Shown here one piece after another: positions 54,685 to 64,000 of a DNA stretch of 64,000 nucleotides (its first letter is position 1; every line of letters starts with the position of its first letter). The stretch spans positions 1 through 64,000 of the forward strand of contig CANMEI010000004.1 of the NCBI GenBank assembly GCA_947496695.1, given 5' to 3'. The DNA is from an uncultured Cellulophaga sp. Lineage in GTDB: Bacteria > Bacteroidota > Bacteroidia > Flavobacteriales > Flavobacteriaceae. The translations under genes were made by a program, and so were the position numbers. The notes under the pieces are model-generated. The model was not told the DNA's origin, did not search any database, and worked only from the letters and a program-made list of their open reading frames with translations.

Positions 54685-55740
54685 ATGAAATTAAATATTG
54701 CCCTTTTAGCCGGAGATGGTATTGGACCAGAAGTAATTGATCAAGCAGTAAAAGTATCTAATGCTATTGCTACAAAGTTTAATCATGAAATTAGCTGGAC
54801 ACCTGCTTTAACGGGTGCTGCTGCAATTGATGATTGTGGAGAGCCTTACCCAGATAGTACTCACGCTGTATGTGAAGCTGCTGATGCTGTTTTATTTGGA
54901 GCAATTGGTCACCCACGTTTTGATAATGATCCTTCTGCGAAAGTAAGACCTGAGCAAGGTTTACTTAAAATGCGTCAGAAACTAGGTTTGTTTGCCAACG
55001 TACGACCAACATTTACTTTTCCTTCTTTAATTGATAAATCTCCTTTAAAAAGAGAACGTATTGAAGGCACAGATTTAATTATCTTAAGAGAACTTACTGG
55101 TGGTGTTTATTTTGGAGAAAGAGGTCGTAAAGATGACGGCAATACTGCTTTTGACACAATGACTTATAAGCGTGAAGAAATTACACGTTTAGCTAAAAAA
55201 GGTTTTGAATTAGCAATGACTAGAGGTAAAAAACTATGTTGTGTTGATAAGGCTAATGTATTAGAATCTTCAAGATTATGGAGAGAAACAGTTCAAGCAA
55301 TGGAAAAAGATTATCCTGAGGTTGAAGTATCTTATGAGTTTGTTGATGCTGTTGCAATGCGTTTAGTACAATGGCCTAAAGCATATGACGTAATTATTAC
55401 AGCAAATTTATTCGGAGATATTTTAACGGATGAAGCTTCTGTAATTTCAGGATCTATGGGATTAATGCCATCTGCATCTGTTGGTGAGAAAACTAAATTA
55501 TACGAACCTATTCACGGTTCATACCCGCAAGCAGCAGGAAAAGATATTGCAAACCCATTAGCAACAGTATTATCTGCCGCAATGTTGTTTGAAGATTTTG
55601 GCTTAACTGAAGAAGCTGCATTAATTAGATCAGTAGTTAATAAATCTTTAGCTGAAGGTATTGTTACTGAAGATTTAGCTGAAGGTGGTAAAGCTTACAA
55701 AACAAGTGAAGTTGGTGATTGGTTAGCAAAAAATATCTAA
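54685..55740 (+). CDS. leuB: 3-isopropylmalate dehydrogenase
   Basis: This 351-aa enzyme oxidises and decarboxylates 3-isopropylmalate using NAD. Motifs are LLAGDGIGPEV, the RELTGGVYFGERGR substrate loop, NLFGDILTDEAS (metal Asp) and EPIHGSYPQAAGKDIANP. Last gene of the leu operon, followed by a terminator. Confidence 0.95.
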   Translation: MKLNIALLAGDGIGPEVIDQAVKVSNAIATKFNHEISWTPALTGAAAIDDCGEPYPDSTHAVCEAADAVLFGAIGHPRFDNDPSAKVRPEQGLLKMRQKLGLFANVRPTFTFPSLIDKSPLKRERIEGTDLIILRELTGGVYFGERGRKDDGNTAFDTMTYKREEITRLAKKGFELAMTRGKKLCCVDKANVLESSRLWRETVQAMEKDYPEVEVSYEFVDAVAMRLVQWPKAYDVIITANLFGDILTDEASVISGSMGLMPSASVGEKTKLYEPIHGSYPQAAGKDIANPLATVLSAAMLFEDFGLTEEAALIRSVVNKSLAEGIVTEDLAEGGKAYKTSEVGDWLAKNI

Positions 55741-55765
55741 TTACAAACCAAAATATAAAGGTTTA

Positions 55766-55803
55766 AAAAATCCTCTGAAGTGAATTCAGAGGATTTTTGT
55801 TTT
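55766..55803. terminator. Terminator shared by leuB and the TPM-domain gene
   Basis: AAAAATCCTCTGAA pairs with TTCAGAGGATTTTT around a 5-base loop, with T or A runs on both sides. It lies between convergent genes. Confidence 0.85.
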
Positions 55804-57283
55804 ACCAACTCACTCCCGCTCCACCGCCACCAGAGCGGCCACCTCCAAAACTTGAGGATGAAGAAGACGACGATGAAGATGAATAGCTGCTTCCTGATCT
55901 ACTTGAACTACCAGAGGAACTAGAGCTTTCTCTTACTCGTTTAGCTAACACTATAGTTATATCTGTTCTTTTATTACAATTTTTACATTCATAATAATCA
56001 ATTCGTTTTCCTTCATTTTCATATGTTGCTCGTTTAACAACATCTGACTTTACTTTTCCATTTGTTTTGTAATTACACTCAGAGCATTTGGTGTATTTTC
56101 TACTAGAAACACCTGCATAATTTAATATTAAAATATCACTCTTATCTTCCGTGACCCAAACATCATAATCAACTGATTCAATATTTTCCTCTACCAGTTG
56201 CCCATCATTTAAATGTTCAATTTCTTTTTTAGAATCTAATAAAACTAACAGTTTTCCATTTACTTTACTAAACCTAGTGTTATACCTATATTGTTTTAGC
56301 CTTTTATATCGTATTTTTTCCAATCTGAGCATTGGTATTGGAAACAGATACGGCAAGCATCCAAGCTTTAAATCTGCCAGCCTATTGTATTTATCATAAT
56401 AATCTTCCTTTGATTTTTGAATAGAAATCATATTAATATAAAAATATATGCCATAAAAAATACAGATAAGAATATAAAATAGAAAAAATATTTTCCAAGC
56501 ACTTAATCTTTCTATATAGTTAAAAAAATTTTGTATTTTTTCACTAATGCTTCCTGCTAAAGTTTGATATTCTGTATCATAGCTAATAATATTACTATAA
56601 ATTTCATCAATGGAATTTGGATCTTGCAGAATTTTTTTAACTACAGTTAATGCGTTAATTAAACCTTTTCCGTAATCCCCTTTCTTAAATGGAGGAACAA
56701 TTTCATCAGTACCAATTCTAAAACAAATATTATCTGTTAAAATAGCCTCTAAACCATAACCAGTTTCAAACTCTGTTCTACGTTGATCAACTACTGTTAG
56801 TATTAATAAGCCATTATCCTTATCAGCTTTTCCTATTCCCCATTTATTAAATAATTTGGTTGCGAATTTTTTAGGAACTTCATCTCCAATACTATTTACA
56901 ATAACAATGATGACTTCTGCTGAAGTTTTCTTCTCTAAGCTAAATAAAATTTTATTTATCTCTTCCTCTTCTGAGCTTGATATATAATTATTAGGATCTG
57001 ATATGTAACCTAAAATGCCTTTTCCTCTAGGCTTAGGTACTAGCTCTACATTAAAGTAATTAGCTCTGTGATTTAAATAATTAGGAGGTATAAATTCAGG
57101 AAAATCTATCACTTTATCAGAATCACCAAATACAATTACCTCATTTGTCTTAGTAGAATCTGATTGAATTAGTTTTTGGTATTCTATGTTTTTAACAAAG
57201 TTTACTTTATCTGAACTATAACAAAAGTAAAAACTTACTACAAATAACAGTAGTGATAAAGTATGAGCTTGGTTTAATTTCAT
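55802..57283 (-). CDS. TPM-domain membrane protein with Ser/Gly-rich tail
   Basis: This is a 493-aa protein. An N-terminal signal/TM region is followed by a TPM_phosphatase domain (about 85-210; ISSSEEEEINKILFSLEKKT and RRTEFETGYGLEAILTD). A transmembrane segment follows at about 255-280, then a cytosolic zinc-ribbon-like part (CSECNYKT and YECKNCNKRTD, two CXXC pairs). The tail is serine-rich and ends FGGGRSGGGGAGVSW, the usual end of the YgcG family. The role of such proteins is poorly known (membrane or photosystem maintenance in homologues). Confidence 0.8.
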   Translation of the reverse strand: MKLNQAHTLSLLLFVVSFYFCYSSDKVNFVKNIEYQKLIQSDSTKTNEVIVFGDSDKVIDFPEFIPPNYLNHRANYFNVELVPKPRGKGILGYISDPNNYISSSEEEEINKILFSLEKKTSAEVIIVIVNSIGDEVPKKFATKLFNKWGIGKADKDNGLLILTVVDQRRTEFETGYGLEAILTDNICFRIGTDEIVPPFKKGDYGKGLINALTVVKKILQDPNSIDEIYSNIISYDTEYQTLAGSISEKIQNFFNYIERLSAWKIFFLFYILICIFYGIYFYINMISIQKSKEDYYDKYNRLADLKLGCLPYLFPIPMLRLEKIRYKRLKQYRYNTRFSKVNGKLLVLLDSKKEIEHLNDGQLVEENIESVDYDVWVTEDKSDILILNYAGVSSRKYTKCSECNYKTNGKVKSDVVKRATYENEGKRIDYYECKNCNKRTDITIVLAKRVRESSSSSGSSSRSGSSYSSSSSSSSSSSFGGGRSGGGGAGVSW

Positions 57284-57347
57284 TAGTTGATTTCCTAAGA
57301 AACTAATCTAGAAATATAAAACAGAACTCGCAAGCTAAATCGACATA

Positions 57348-58535
57348 CTACAAATTAGTAATATTTAGCCTAGCCTTTCGTCTTCTCCATGCGATAATTC
57401 CAACAGCAATTAAAGCTCCTGTACCGGCGAGTATTGCACCAACATAACTAGAATATACAACACTATACCCCATAGCAATAGGCAACCCTGCTAAATAAGC
57501 ACCAGTTGCGTTTCCCATATTAAAAGCACTTTGATTCATGGAAGAACCTAACATTTCAGAACCTTTTGATGCATTAATAATTGCCATTTGCAAAGGTGTA
57601 GAAACACTAAAAGAGGCTGCTCCTATTAAAAATGTAACCACCAATATAACAATAGGGTTACTTGCTGTAAGTGCATTAATAACTAACATTACAACCATTG
57701 CTGAAAAACAAACAATGATTGCTTTCATAGGACTTAATTTCTCGCTTAACTTAGCTCCAATAAAATTACCTATCACCATACCTACACCTGCTATAATCAT
57801 TGCATAACTCACCATATTTTCTGGATAACCAGCTACATTAGTAAGTAATGGAGCTATATAACTATACCAAGCGAAAAATCCACCTGTACCAATAGTTGTT
57901 AAAGCAATAATAATCCAAAGTTCAACTCTTTTAAAAACTAAAAAATCTTTTTTTATTCCTTCACTTGAAGATTTTGGAAGTGCTGGAATCCAAAAATAGA
58001 TACCCAACATTGCTAATACCCCTATAAAACCTACAATTAAAAATGATAAATTCCAGCTAAAATTATGTCCAAAATAAGTACCTAACGGCACTCCAATTAC
58101 ATTAGCAACTGTTAAACCTGAGAACATAACTGCCATTGCTTGAGCTGCTTTACCTTCTTTAGCTAATTTACCAGCTACCACAGCTCCAATTCCAAAAAAA
58201 GCACCATGTGGCAATCCTGATAAAAACCTAAATACCAGCAAACTATAGTAACTTTCAGCAAATGCAGACAATGTATTGAATACTGTAAACCAAACCATTA
58301 AAGCTAACAACATTTTATGAGAAGTCCATTTGCTACCAATACTTGTAAGTAATGGAGCACCTATAACTACGCCCAAAGCATAAATGGCAATAAAATGTCC
58401 TGCTTGTGGTATTGTTATTTTTAATGCCTTTGCTACATCAGGCAAAATACCCATAATAACAAACTCTGTCATCCCAATACCAAATCCACCAATAGCTAAA
58501 GCTATTAATGCTTTTTTATTTGTTGTTTTTTCCAA
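57348..58535 (-). CDS. MFS transporter (AraJ/DHA1 type)
   Basis: This 395-aa protein has 12 transmembrane helices. The start ALAIGGFGIGMTEFVIMGILPD and LPHGAFFGIGAVVAGKLA are those of the AraJ-like sugar and drug efflux group of the major facilitator superfamily. The likely function is proton-driven efflux. The substrate is unknown. Stands alone. Confidence 0.85.
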   Translation of the reverse strand: MEKTTNKKALIALAIGGFGIGMTEFVIMGILPDVAKALKITIPQAGHFIAIYALGVVIGAPLLTSIGSKWTSHKMLLALMVWFTVFNTLSAFAESYYSLLVFRFLSGLPHGAFFGIGAVVAGKLAKEGKAAQAMAVMFSGLTVANVIGVPLGTYFGHNFSWNLSFLIVGFIGVLAMLGIYFWIPALPKSSSEGIKKDFLVFKRVELWIIIALTTIGTGGFFAWYSYIAPLLTNVAGYPENMVSYAMIIAGVGMVIGNFIGAKLSEKLSPMKAIIVCFSAMVVMLVINALTASNPIVILVVTFLIGAASFSVSTPLQMAIINASKGSEMLGSSMNQSAFNMGNATGAYLAGLPIAMGYSVVYSSYVGAILAGTGALIAVGIIAWRRRKARLNITNL

Positions 58536-58694
58536 AACACTTTATTTAATGATAAATTTTTACCTAAAAATTTAAATTATTATGCAAAGTTAGAATGAAT
58601 ATTACTGGTAATTCTACTCGGTTTTAATCTATTTTTTAAAAAACTATATTATTATTACTAGTTTATAAAAAAAGTTAAATTGATGATTTTATAA

Positions 58695-58731
58695 TTAAAA
58701 AACCTCTCATATTTTAACATATGAGAGGTTT
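58695..58731 (-). terminator. Terminator after the GapN-like gene
   Basis: AACCTCTCATAT (58701-58712) pairs with ATATGAGAGGTT (58719-58730). The minus strand continues with TTTTTTAATT. Confidence 0.8.
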
Positions 58732-58755
58732 AAAATTTCATTTTTAAAACTGTAT

Positions 58756-60348
58756 TTATAAGATATAATCTGTACTTACAAAATTAGATAATTTAGCATC
58801 TAATAACTGTTCTATAATTTCAGTATTTAACTCATTATCTTTAAAGGCAACGAAGGTTCTTATAGAGAATGATCGTAATGCATCATGCACACTTAAAGTT
58901 GCTTGGGCAGAATCTTTTCTACCTGTGAAAGGGTAAACATCTGGCCCACGTTGACAAGAACTATTTAAGTTTACACGACATACTAAATTCACTAAAGTAT
59001 CAATTAAAGGTGATAAAGCATATACATCTTTACCAAACAAACTTACTTGCTGTCCGTAATTAGACGCGGCCATATCATCTAAAGGTTCTTCAATATCTTT
59101 AAATGATACAACTGGAATTACTGGGCCAAATTGTTCCTCCTGATATACACGCATATCTTTAGTAACAGGATAAAGTACTGCTGGCCATATGTAATTATCA
59201 GTATGCTCCCCTCCTTTTTTGTTTAATATTTTTGCGCCTTTTAACTTTGCATCATCAATTAAACCTTGAATATAAGCTGGTTTATCTGGCTCAGGTAAAG
59301 GCGTAAGCTTAACACCATTTTCCCACGGATTGCCAAATTTTAATTCATCAACTCTTTTTGCAAAACGTTTATTAAATTCATCTTTAATATCTTCATGCAC
59401 ATAAACTACTTTTAAAGCCGTACAACGTTGTCCATTAAAAGATAAAGTACCTGCAATACACTCATCAATAGTTAAATCTAAATCAGCATCAGGCAAAATA
59501 ATTGCAGGGTTTTTAGCCTCCAAACCAAGTACTAAACGTAAACGGTTACTTTTAGGATGTTGTTGCTGTAATGCATTAGCAGATTTACTATTACCAATTA
59601 ATGCTAAAACATCAACTTTACCTGTTTGCATTATTGGCGCTGCTACTGCTCTACCTCTACCAAATAAAATATTAATTACTCCTTTAGGAAAACAAGATTG
59701 AAAAGCTTCTAATAAAGGAGTAATTAACAAAACACCATGCTTAGCAGGTTTAAATATTGCGGTATTACCCATTATAATTGCAGGAATTAATAATGCAAAA
59801 GTTTCATTTAAAGGGTAATTATAAGGCCCTAAACAAAGTACCACACCTAATGGCCCTCTTTTTATATGTGCATAAACGCCGTCATGCTTCTGAAATTTTG
59901 CAGCATTACGGTCTAATTGCTTATAATCTTCAATAGTGTCATAAACATATTCAACAGTTCTGTCAAACTCTTTTTGTGAATCTGGTAATGATTTGCCAAT
60001 TTCCCACATTAAAAATTTTACAACTTCGTCACGTTTAGTTTCCATTTTTTTAGCAAAAGCTTCCATGCATTCAATTCTATCTTTTACATGCATGGTTGGC
60101 CAAACACCTTGACCACGACCATAAGCTTTCATTGCAGCATCTAATGCATCTAATGCTTCAGGTTCTCCCATATCAGGAATACTACCCAATAATGTTGGTT
60201 TATATGTTTCTGAAGATGAAATTGTAGAATATACCTCAGTAGTATTTCCGGCCCACGTTTTTAGCTCACCATTAACAAGATATTGTTTTTGTTCTATAGT
60301 TTTTTTTATCTGAAATTCTTCTGGAATTGTAGTGTCTATTTTGCTCAT
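58756..60348 (-). CDS. NADP-dependent glyceraldehyde-3-phosphate dehydrogenase-like ALDH
   Basis: This is a 530-aa aldehyde dehydrogenase. The catalytic Cys is in [10 protein letters not shown], the Glu in [11 protein letters not shown], and the cofactor loop in [11 protein letters not shown]. Length and the [20 protein letters not shown] region fit the non-phosphorylating GapN group, which makes 3-phosphoglycerate and NADPH without ATP. It is monocistronic with its own terminator. Confidence 0.78.
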   Translation of the reverse strand: MSKIDTTIPEEFQIKKTIEQKQYLVNGELKTWAGNTTEVYSTISSSETYKPTLLGSIPDMGEPEALDALDAAMKAYGRGQGVWPTMHVKDRIECMEAFAKKMETKRDEVVKFLMWEIGKSLPDSQKEFDRTVEYVYDTIEDYKQLDRNAAKFQKHDGVYAHIKRGPLGVVLCLGPYNYPLNETFALLIPAIIMGNTAIFKPAKHGVLLITPLLEAFQSCFPKGVINILFGRGRAVAAPIMQTGKVDVLALIGNSKSANALQQQHPKSNRLRLVLGLEAKNPAIILPDADLDLTIDECIAGTLSFNGQRCTALKVVYVHEDIKDEFNKRFAKRVDELKFGNPWENGVKLTPLPEPDKPAYIQGLIDDAKLKGAKILNKKGGEHTDNYIWPAVLYPVTKDMRVYQEEQFGPVIPVVSFKDIEEPLDDMAASNYGQQVSLFGKDVYALSPLIDTLVNLVCRVNLNSSCQRGPDVYPFTGRKDSAQATLSVHDALRSFSIRTFVAFKDNELNTEIIEQLLDAKLSNFVSTDYIL

Positions 60349-60506
60349 AAATATTTATTCTGAAATATAAATTTAGGCAAAAAGCTACTATAAACCCTAT
60401 AAAACAAAGCTTAAATTATGAATAATATTATTTAATTAACATTAAATTTTAAAACAAATAAATTTCTAAAAATTCAAACGTTTGCGAGAAATAAGCATTA
60501 AAAATG

Positions 60507-61754
60507 CTAAACTAAATAATCAAACAAATCTTTCTTATCGTTTATATAATCTCCATAAAAATTACGCTCTTTCATTCTTAAAACAAGAGGAGCTAAATCA
60601 TCTGGGCTTTTCAATTCAATACCCACAACAGCAGGAGCATTTTCTTTACTCGATTTTTTAGAGTATTCAAAATGCGTTATATCATCATTTTCCCCTAAAA
60701 CAGAAACAACAAATTCTTTTAGAGCTCCTGGTCTTTGAGGAAAACGAACAATAAAATAGTGTTTAAGTTTACCAAAAAGTAAAGCTCTTTCTTTTATTTC
60801 AGCCGTTCGGGTAATGTCATTATTACTACCACTAACAATACAAACAACATTCTTTCCTTTAATTTCTTCTAAAAATTGATCTAAAACAGCAATTGTAAGA
60901 GCACCAGCAGGCTCCACAACAATAGCATCTCTATTATAAACATCTAATATCGTTTGACACACTTTACCCTCTGGTACGGTTACCATTTTATAAAGATGAT
61001 CTTTACAAATATTGAATGTATAATCACCTACTTTTTTAACTGCAGCACCATCAATAAATTTATCAATAGTACTCAATTCAGTATTTACATTATTTTCAAT
61101 TGATGTTTTCATTGAAGGAGCTCCTTCTGGTTCTACTCCAATAATTTTTGTGTTGGGTGATAACTCTGAAATACAACCTATAAGTCCTGATGCTAAACCA
61201 CCACCACCAACTGGAACAAAAATATAGTCAATAGGAGTTTTTGATTGTTCTAAAATCTCTAACCCAACTGTACCTTGACCTTCTATTGTTTTTGGATCAT
61301 CAAAAGGGTGTATGTATGTCAACTTATGTTTTATACAATACTCTTTAGCTGCATTTGAAGAATCATCAAATGTATCTCCTTCTAATATAATAGTAACCCA
61401 ATCACCACCAAATAATTTAGTTTGTTCAACCTTTTGTTTTGGTGTAACCGAAGGCATAAAAACTACTCCTTTTATTTTTAAATGATTACATGAAAATGCA
61501 AAACCTTGCGCATGATTTCCGGCACTAGCACAAATAACACCATGAGCCATCTCATCTTTAGTCAAAGAACTTATTTTATTGTATGCGCCTCTAATTTTAT
61601 AGGAACGTACTTGATGTAAATCTTCTCTTTTCAAAAGAATATTTGCCTCATATATTTTAGAGAGTCTTATGCTTGGTGTTAATGGTGTTGTTTCAGCTAC
61701 ATCTTTTATGATTTTAGCCGCTTTTCTTATATCATCTATTTGTGGAAAATACAT
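60507..61754 (-). CDS. ilvA: Threonine ammonia-lyase (threonine deaminase)
   Basis: This is a 415-aa PLP enzyme. PLP lysine is Lys 53 (SYKIRGAYN). The phosphate loop is PVGGGGLASG. The C-terminal ACT-like domain (about 330-415; FIVRFPQRPGALKEF) is single, as in the shorter biosynthetic form. It gives 2-oxobutanoate, the first step to isoleucine. It follows ilvC on the same strand, with a hairpin between them. Confidence 0.9.
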   Translation of the reverse strand: MYFPQIDDIRKAAKIIKDVAETTPLTPSIRLSKIYEANILLKREDLHQVRSYKIRGAYNKISSLTKDEMAHGVICASAGNHAQGFAFSCNHLKIKGVVFMPSVTPKQKVEQTKLFGGDWVTIILEGDTFDDSSNAAKEYCIKHKLTYIHPFDDPKTIEGQGTVGLEILEQSKTPIDYIFVPVGGGGLASGLIGCISELSPNTKIIGVEPEGAPSMKTSIENNVNTELSTIDKFIDGAAVKKVGDYTFNICKDHLYKMVTVPEGKVCQTILDVYNRDAIVVEPAGALTIAVLDQFLEEIKGKNVVCIVSGSNNDITRTAEIKERALLFGKLKHYFIVRFPQRPGALKEFVVSVLGENDDITHFEYSKKSSKENAPAVVGIELKSPDDLAPLVLRMKERNFYGDYINDKKDLFDYLV

Positions 61755-61799
61755 AAGTAATTTTATTATTTTCTAGTGATTTTTATTTTTAAAAACCAA

Positions 61800-61842
61800 A
61801 ATTGGGAACTATTTATCAATAAAGATAAATAAGTTCCCAATT
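61800..61842 (-). terminator. Hairpin between ilvC and ilvA
   Basis: AATTGGGAACT plus ATTTATC pair with GATAAAT plus AGTTCCCAATT, with one bulged base. The minus strand continues TTTTGGTTTTT. It could end the ilvC transcript or reduce ilvA expression. Confidence 0.6.
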
Positions 61843-61913
61843 ATTATAGTTTAAAATCTAGTTTATTAACCAACCTATTTTTTATAAGATTGTAAACTAG
61901 CTATTTATATTAC

Positions 61914-63389
61914 TTACACAATAGGCTTCATTGCTGTCATAGACGCTCTAAGTCTTGCACCAACTATTTCTACAGGATGCTCTCTTAATGCTTTGTTTAC
62001 TCTAATTAGTTTTGCATTATCAACTCCATTACCTTCACCTTCTGCATAAGATTTACCAATAACATCAGTATCAATTTTAGTCATAAAATCAGCTAATAAA
62101 GGCTTACAAGCATGATCAAATAAGTAACAACCATATTCTGCAGTATCAGAAATAACACGATTCATTTCAAATAATTTTTTACGTGCAATTGTGTTTGCTA
62201 TTAATGGAGTTTCGTGTAAAGACTCATAGTATGCAGACTCTGCAATAATACCAGAATCAGTCATAGCTTCAAAAGCTAACTCTACACCTGCTCTTACCAT
62301 AGCGACCATTAATACTCCGTGATCATAAAATTCTTGCTCAGAAATTTTATCATTTCCTGCTGGAGTTTTTTCAAATGCAGTTTCTCCAGTTGCCGCTCTC
62401 CAGGTTAAAAGATTTTTATCATCATTAGCCCAATCTTCCATCATTGTTTTAGAAAATTCACCTTCGATAATATCATCCATATGTTTTCGGAATAATGGAC
62501 GCATGATTTCTTTTAATTCTTCAGCTAATTCAAAAGCTTTGATTTTTGCTGGGTTTGATAAACGATCCATCATATGCGTGATACCACCATATTTTAAACC
62601 TTCTGTTACTGTTTCCCAACCGTATTGAATTAATTTTGAAGCATAACCTGCATCAAGACCTTTTTCAATCATTTTATCAAAACATAAAATAGATCCTGTT
62701 TGTAACAAACCACAAAGAATAGTTTGCTCACCCATTAAATCAGATTTTACTTCTGCAACAAAAGAAGACTCTAAAACACCTGCTCTATCACCACCTGTAG
62801 CTACAGCATACGCTTTAGCTTCAGCAAAACCTTTACCTTGTGGGTCATTATCAGGGTGTACAGCAATTAATGTTGGTACACCAAAACCTCTTTTATATTC
62901 TTCACGCACTTCAGATCCAGGGCATTTTGGAGCAACCATAATAACCGTTAAATCTTCACGAATTTGCATTCCTTCTTCTACAATATTAAATCCATGAGAA
63001 TAAGATAAAGTAGCTCCTTTTTTCATTAAAGGCATAATTGCAGTTACTACCGCAGTATGTTGCTTATCTGGAGTTAAGTTGATTACTAAATCAGCAGTCG
63101 GAATAAGCCCTTCATAGGTACCAACATTAAAGCTATTTTCTTTAGCGTTTTTATACGATTGTCTTTCTTCTTTAATTGCCGCTTCACGTAATGTATACGA
63201 AATATCTAAACCAGAATCACGCATGTTAAGTCCTTGGTTTAACCCTTGAGCTCCACAACCTACGATTACTATTTTTTTGCCTTTTAAAGCTGATACACCA
63301 TCAGTAAATTCACTACTGTCCATGAATCTACATTTCCCTAATTGGGTCAATTGTTCTCTTAAAGATAGTGTATTGAAATAATTTGCCAT
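61914..63389 (-). CDS. ilvC: Ketol-acid reductoisomerase, long (class II) form
   Basis: This 491-aa protein has the length of the E. coli-type class II enzyme. The NADPH fold is marked by [21 protein letters not shown]. Two knotted C-terminal domains carry the magnesium ligands ([24 protein letters not shown]). It turns acetolactate or acetohydroxybutyrate into the dihydroxy acids of valine and isoleucine synthesis. It starts 29 bp after ilvN. Confidence 0.95.
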   Translation of the reverse strand: MANYFNTLSLREQLTQLGKCRFMDSSEFTDGVSALKGKKIVIVGCGAQGLNQGLNMRDSGLDISYTLREAAIKEERQSYKNAKENSFNVGTYEGLIPTADLVINLTPDKQHTAVVTAIMPLMKKGATLSYSHGFNIVEEGMQIREDLTVIMVAPKCPGSEVREEYKRGFGVPTLIAVHPDNDPQGKGFAEAKAYAVATGGDRAGVLESSFVAEVKSDLMGEQTILCGLLQTGSILCFDKMIEKGLDAGYASKLIQYGWETVTEGLKYGGITHMMDRLSNPAKIKAFELAEELKEIMRPLFRKHMDDIIEGEFSKTMMEDWANDDKNLLTWRAATGETAFEKTPAGNDKISEQEFYDHGVLMVAMVRAGVELAFEAMTDSGIIAESAYYESLHETPLIANTIARKKLFEMNRVISDTAEYGCYLFDHACKPLLADFMTKIDTDVIGKSYAEGEGNGVDNAKLIRVNKALREHPVEIVGARLRASMTAMKPIV

Positions 63390-63418
63390 TTTATAAACTC
63401 GTTTATTTAAAATTGATT

Positions 63419-63949
63419 TTATTTATTTTCTTTGAATTCTGCTAATAATACCGAAATTGGCATTTCAGCTTTTGTTACTGCTATTCTCCCTGAACGTACA
63501 AATTGCATAATTCCGAAAGGTTTTAATTGATCATACATTTCGTCAACCTCAAATTTTCTTCCTGTTTTTGCCAACACAAAGAAATCTCTTGATACTGTGA
63601 CGATTGTAGCATTACAATCTTTTATAATATTTTGAATATTACGTTCATCAAATAACAAGCTAGAATCTATTTTAAACAAAACAGATTCTTGATAAATAGT
63701 TTCATCATCTAAATGAAAATAAGCTTTAATAACTTCTATTTGTTTTTCTATTTGACCTACAATTTTACGTGCAGTTTCATGATCAGTGAAGATAACTACT
63801 GTAAATTTTGATACGTTTTCTATTTCAGATTTAGATACATTTAAACTTTCAATATTAATATGTCTTTTTAAAAATATCCCTGAAATTCTATTTAGTAAAC
63901 CAACATTATTCTCTGAATAAACTGATACTGTATACCTATTTTTTTCCAT
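63419..63949 (-). CDS. ilvN: Acetolactate synthase small (regulatory) subunit
   Basis: Start chosen at ATG 63949 ([20 protein letters not shown]). A TTG two codons upstream is less likely. The protein is 176 aa with two ACT domains. The first (about 5-75; [23 protein letters not shown]) binds valine for feedback control of the catalytic IlvB. Its catalytic partner must lie just beyond the right edge. It begins the visible part of the ilv operon (ilvN-ilvC-ilvA, minus strand). Confidence 0.92.
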   Translation of the reverse strand: MEKNRYTVSVYSENNVGLLNRISGIFLKRHINIESLNVSKSEIENVSKFTVVIFTDHETARKIVGQIEKQIEVIKAYFHLDDETIYQESVLFKIDSSLLFDERNIQNIIKDCNATIVTVSRDFFVLAKTGRKFEVDEMYDQLKPFGIMQFVRSGRIAVTKAEMPISVLLAEFKENK

Positions 63950-64000
63950 TACCAATACTCAAACCCCAAAAGATAAAGCGGGATTTTAATTTAAGTTATT

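Noticed and set aside
63950..64000. Possible end of ilvB at the right edge
   Set aside because: Too few codons remain to support it; only the expected gene order suggests it.

Overview
The window is AT-rich DNA from a member of the Bacteroidota, most likely a marine Flavobacteriaceae. The grounds are a type VI secretion system (T6SS) of the Bacteroidota-specific subtype iii (TssN and TssO present, TssJ/L/M absent), a secreted protein with a type IX sorting domain, a TonB-dependent receptor with a carboxypeptidase-regulatory-like N-terminus, TraN/TraO-type conjugation proteins, and -7 boxes of the TAnnTTTG type. I saw no rRNA, tRNA or CRISPR array. No integrase or relaxase lies inside the window.

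Layout. 1-2.6 kb: minus-strand TraN (DUF4138), TraO and a lipoprotein with TraQ-like modules that runs off the left edge. 2.6-6.7 kb: a left-hand graveyard of T6SS effector-immunity cassettes, with one intact pair linked to an Hcp (effector A and a one-TM immunity protein), a frameshifted effector fragment with a polytopic membrane immunity protein, and two decayed copies of a third gene that form a 340-bp direct repeat. 6.7-10.8 kb: minus-strand tssD, tssC, tssB, tssD and a PKD-domain membrane protein. 10.8-19.7 kb: divergent plus-strand operon of a C40 lipoprotein, tssG, tssN, tssK, tssO, tssH, tssE and tssF. 19.8-30.1 kb: VgrG, PAAR, a 1018-aa effector and two further C-terminal effector cassettes, each with a lipoprotein immunity gene. 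All three effector C-termini start at the same junction motif (FHPIAFVEHMKLI and variants). Two of them carry a LAS-type metallopeptidase signature (HX6D plus HXH). The third is a lambda-endolysin-like (GH104) plus CHAP cell-wall hydrolase. REP palindromes and broken REP-associated transposase (RAYT) fragments bracket the third cassette. 30.7-31.8 kb: a second TraN-like gene, so the whole T6SS lies between two DUF4138 genes.

From 32 kb on, the content is chromosomal metabolism: a fatty acid desaturase, an exported MTA/SAH nucleosidase with a purine permease, a T9SS cargo protein, a nitroreductase, a BCCT transporter, an SDR plus aldehyde dehydrogenase pair, an AraC regulator, a metallothionein-like lipoprotein, a TonB receptor and a cytochrome-c dehydrogenase-like lipoprotein. 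Then come leuC-leuD-leuA-leuB, a TPM-domain protein, an MFS exporter, a GapN-like dehydrogenase, and ilvN-ilvC-ilvA of the branched-chain amino acid pathway. A tandem pair of predicted small RNAs lies upstream of leuC.

How it works together (inference): the T6SS fires Hcp and VgrG/PAAR spikes loaded with peptidoglycan-cutting effectors. Cognate immunity proteins sit in the periplasm as lipoproteins or in the inner membrane. Cassettes at both ends of the locus have been exchanged, duplicated and left to decay through short shared sequences.
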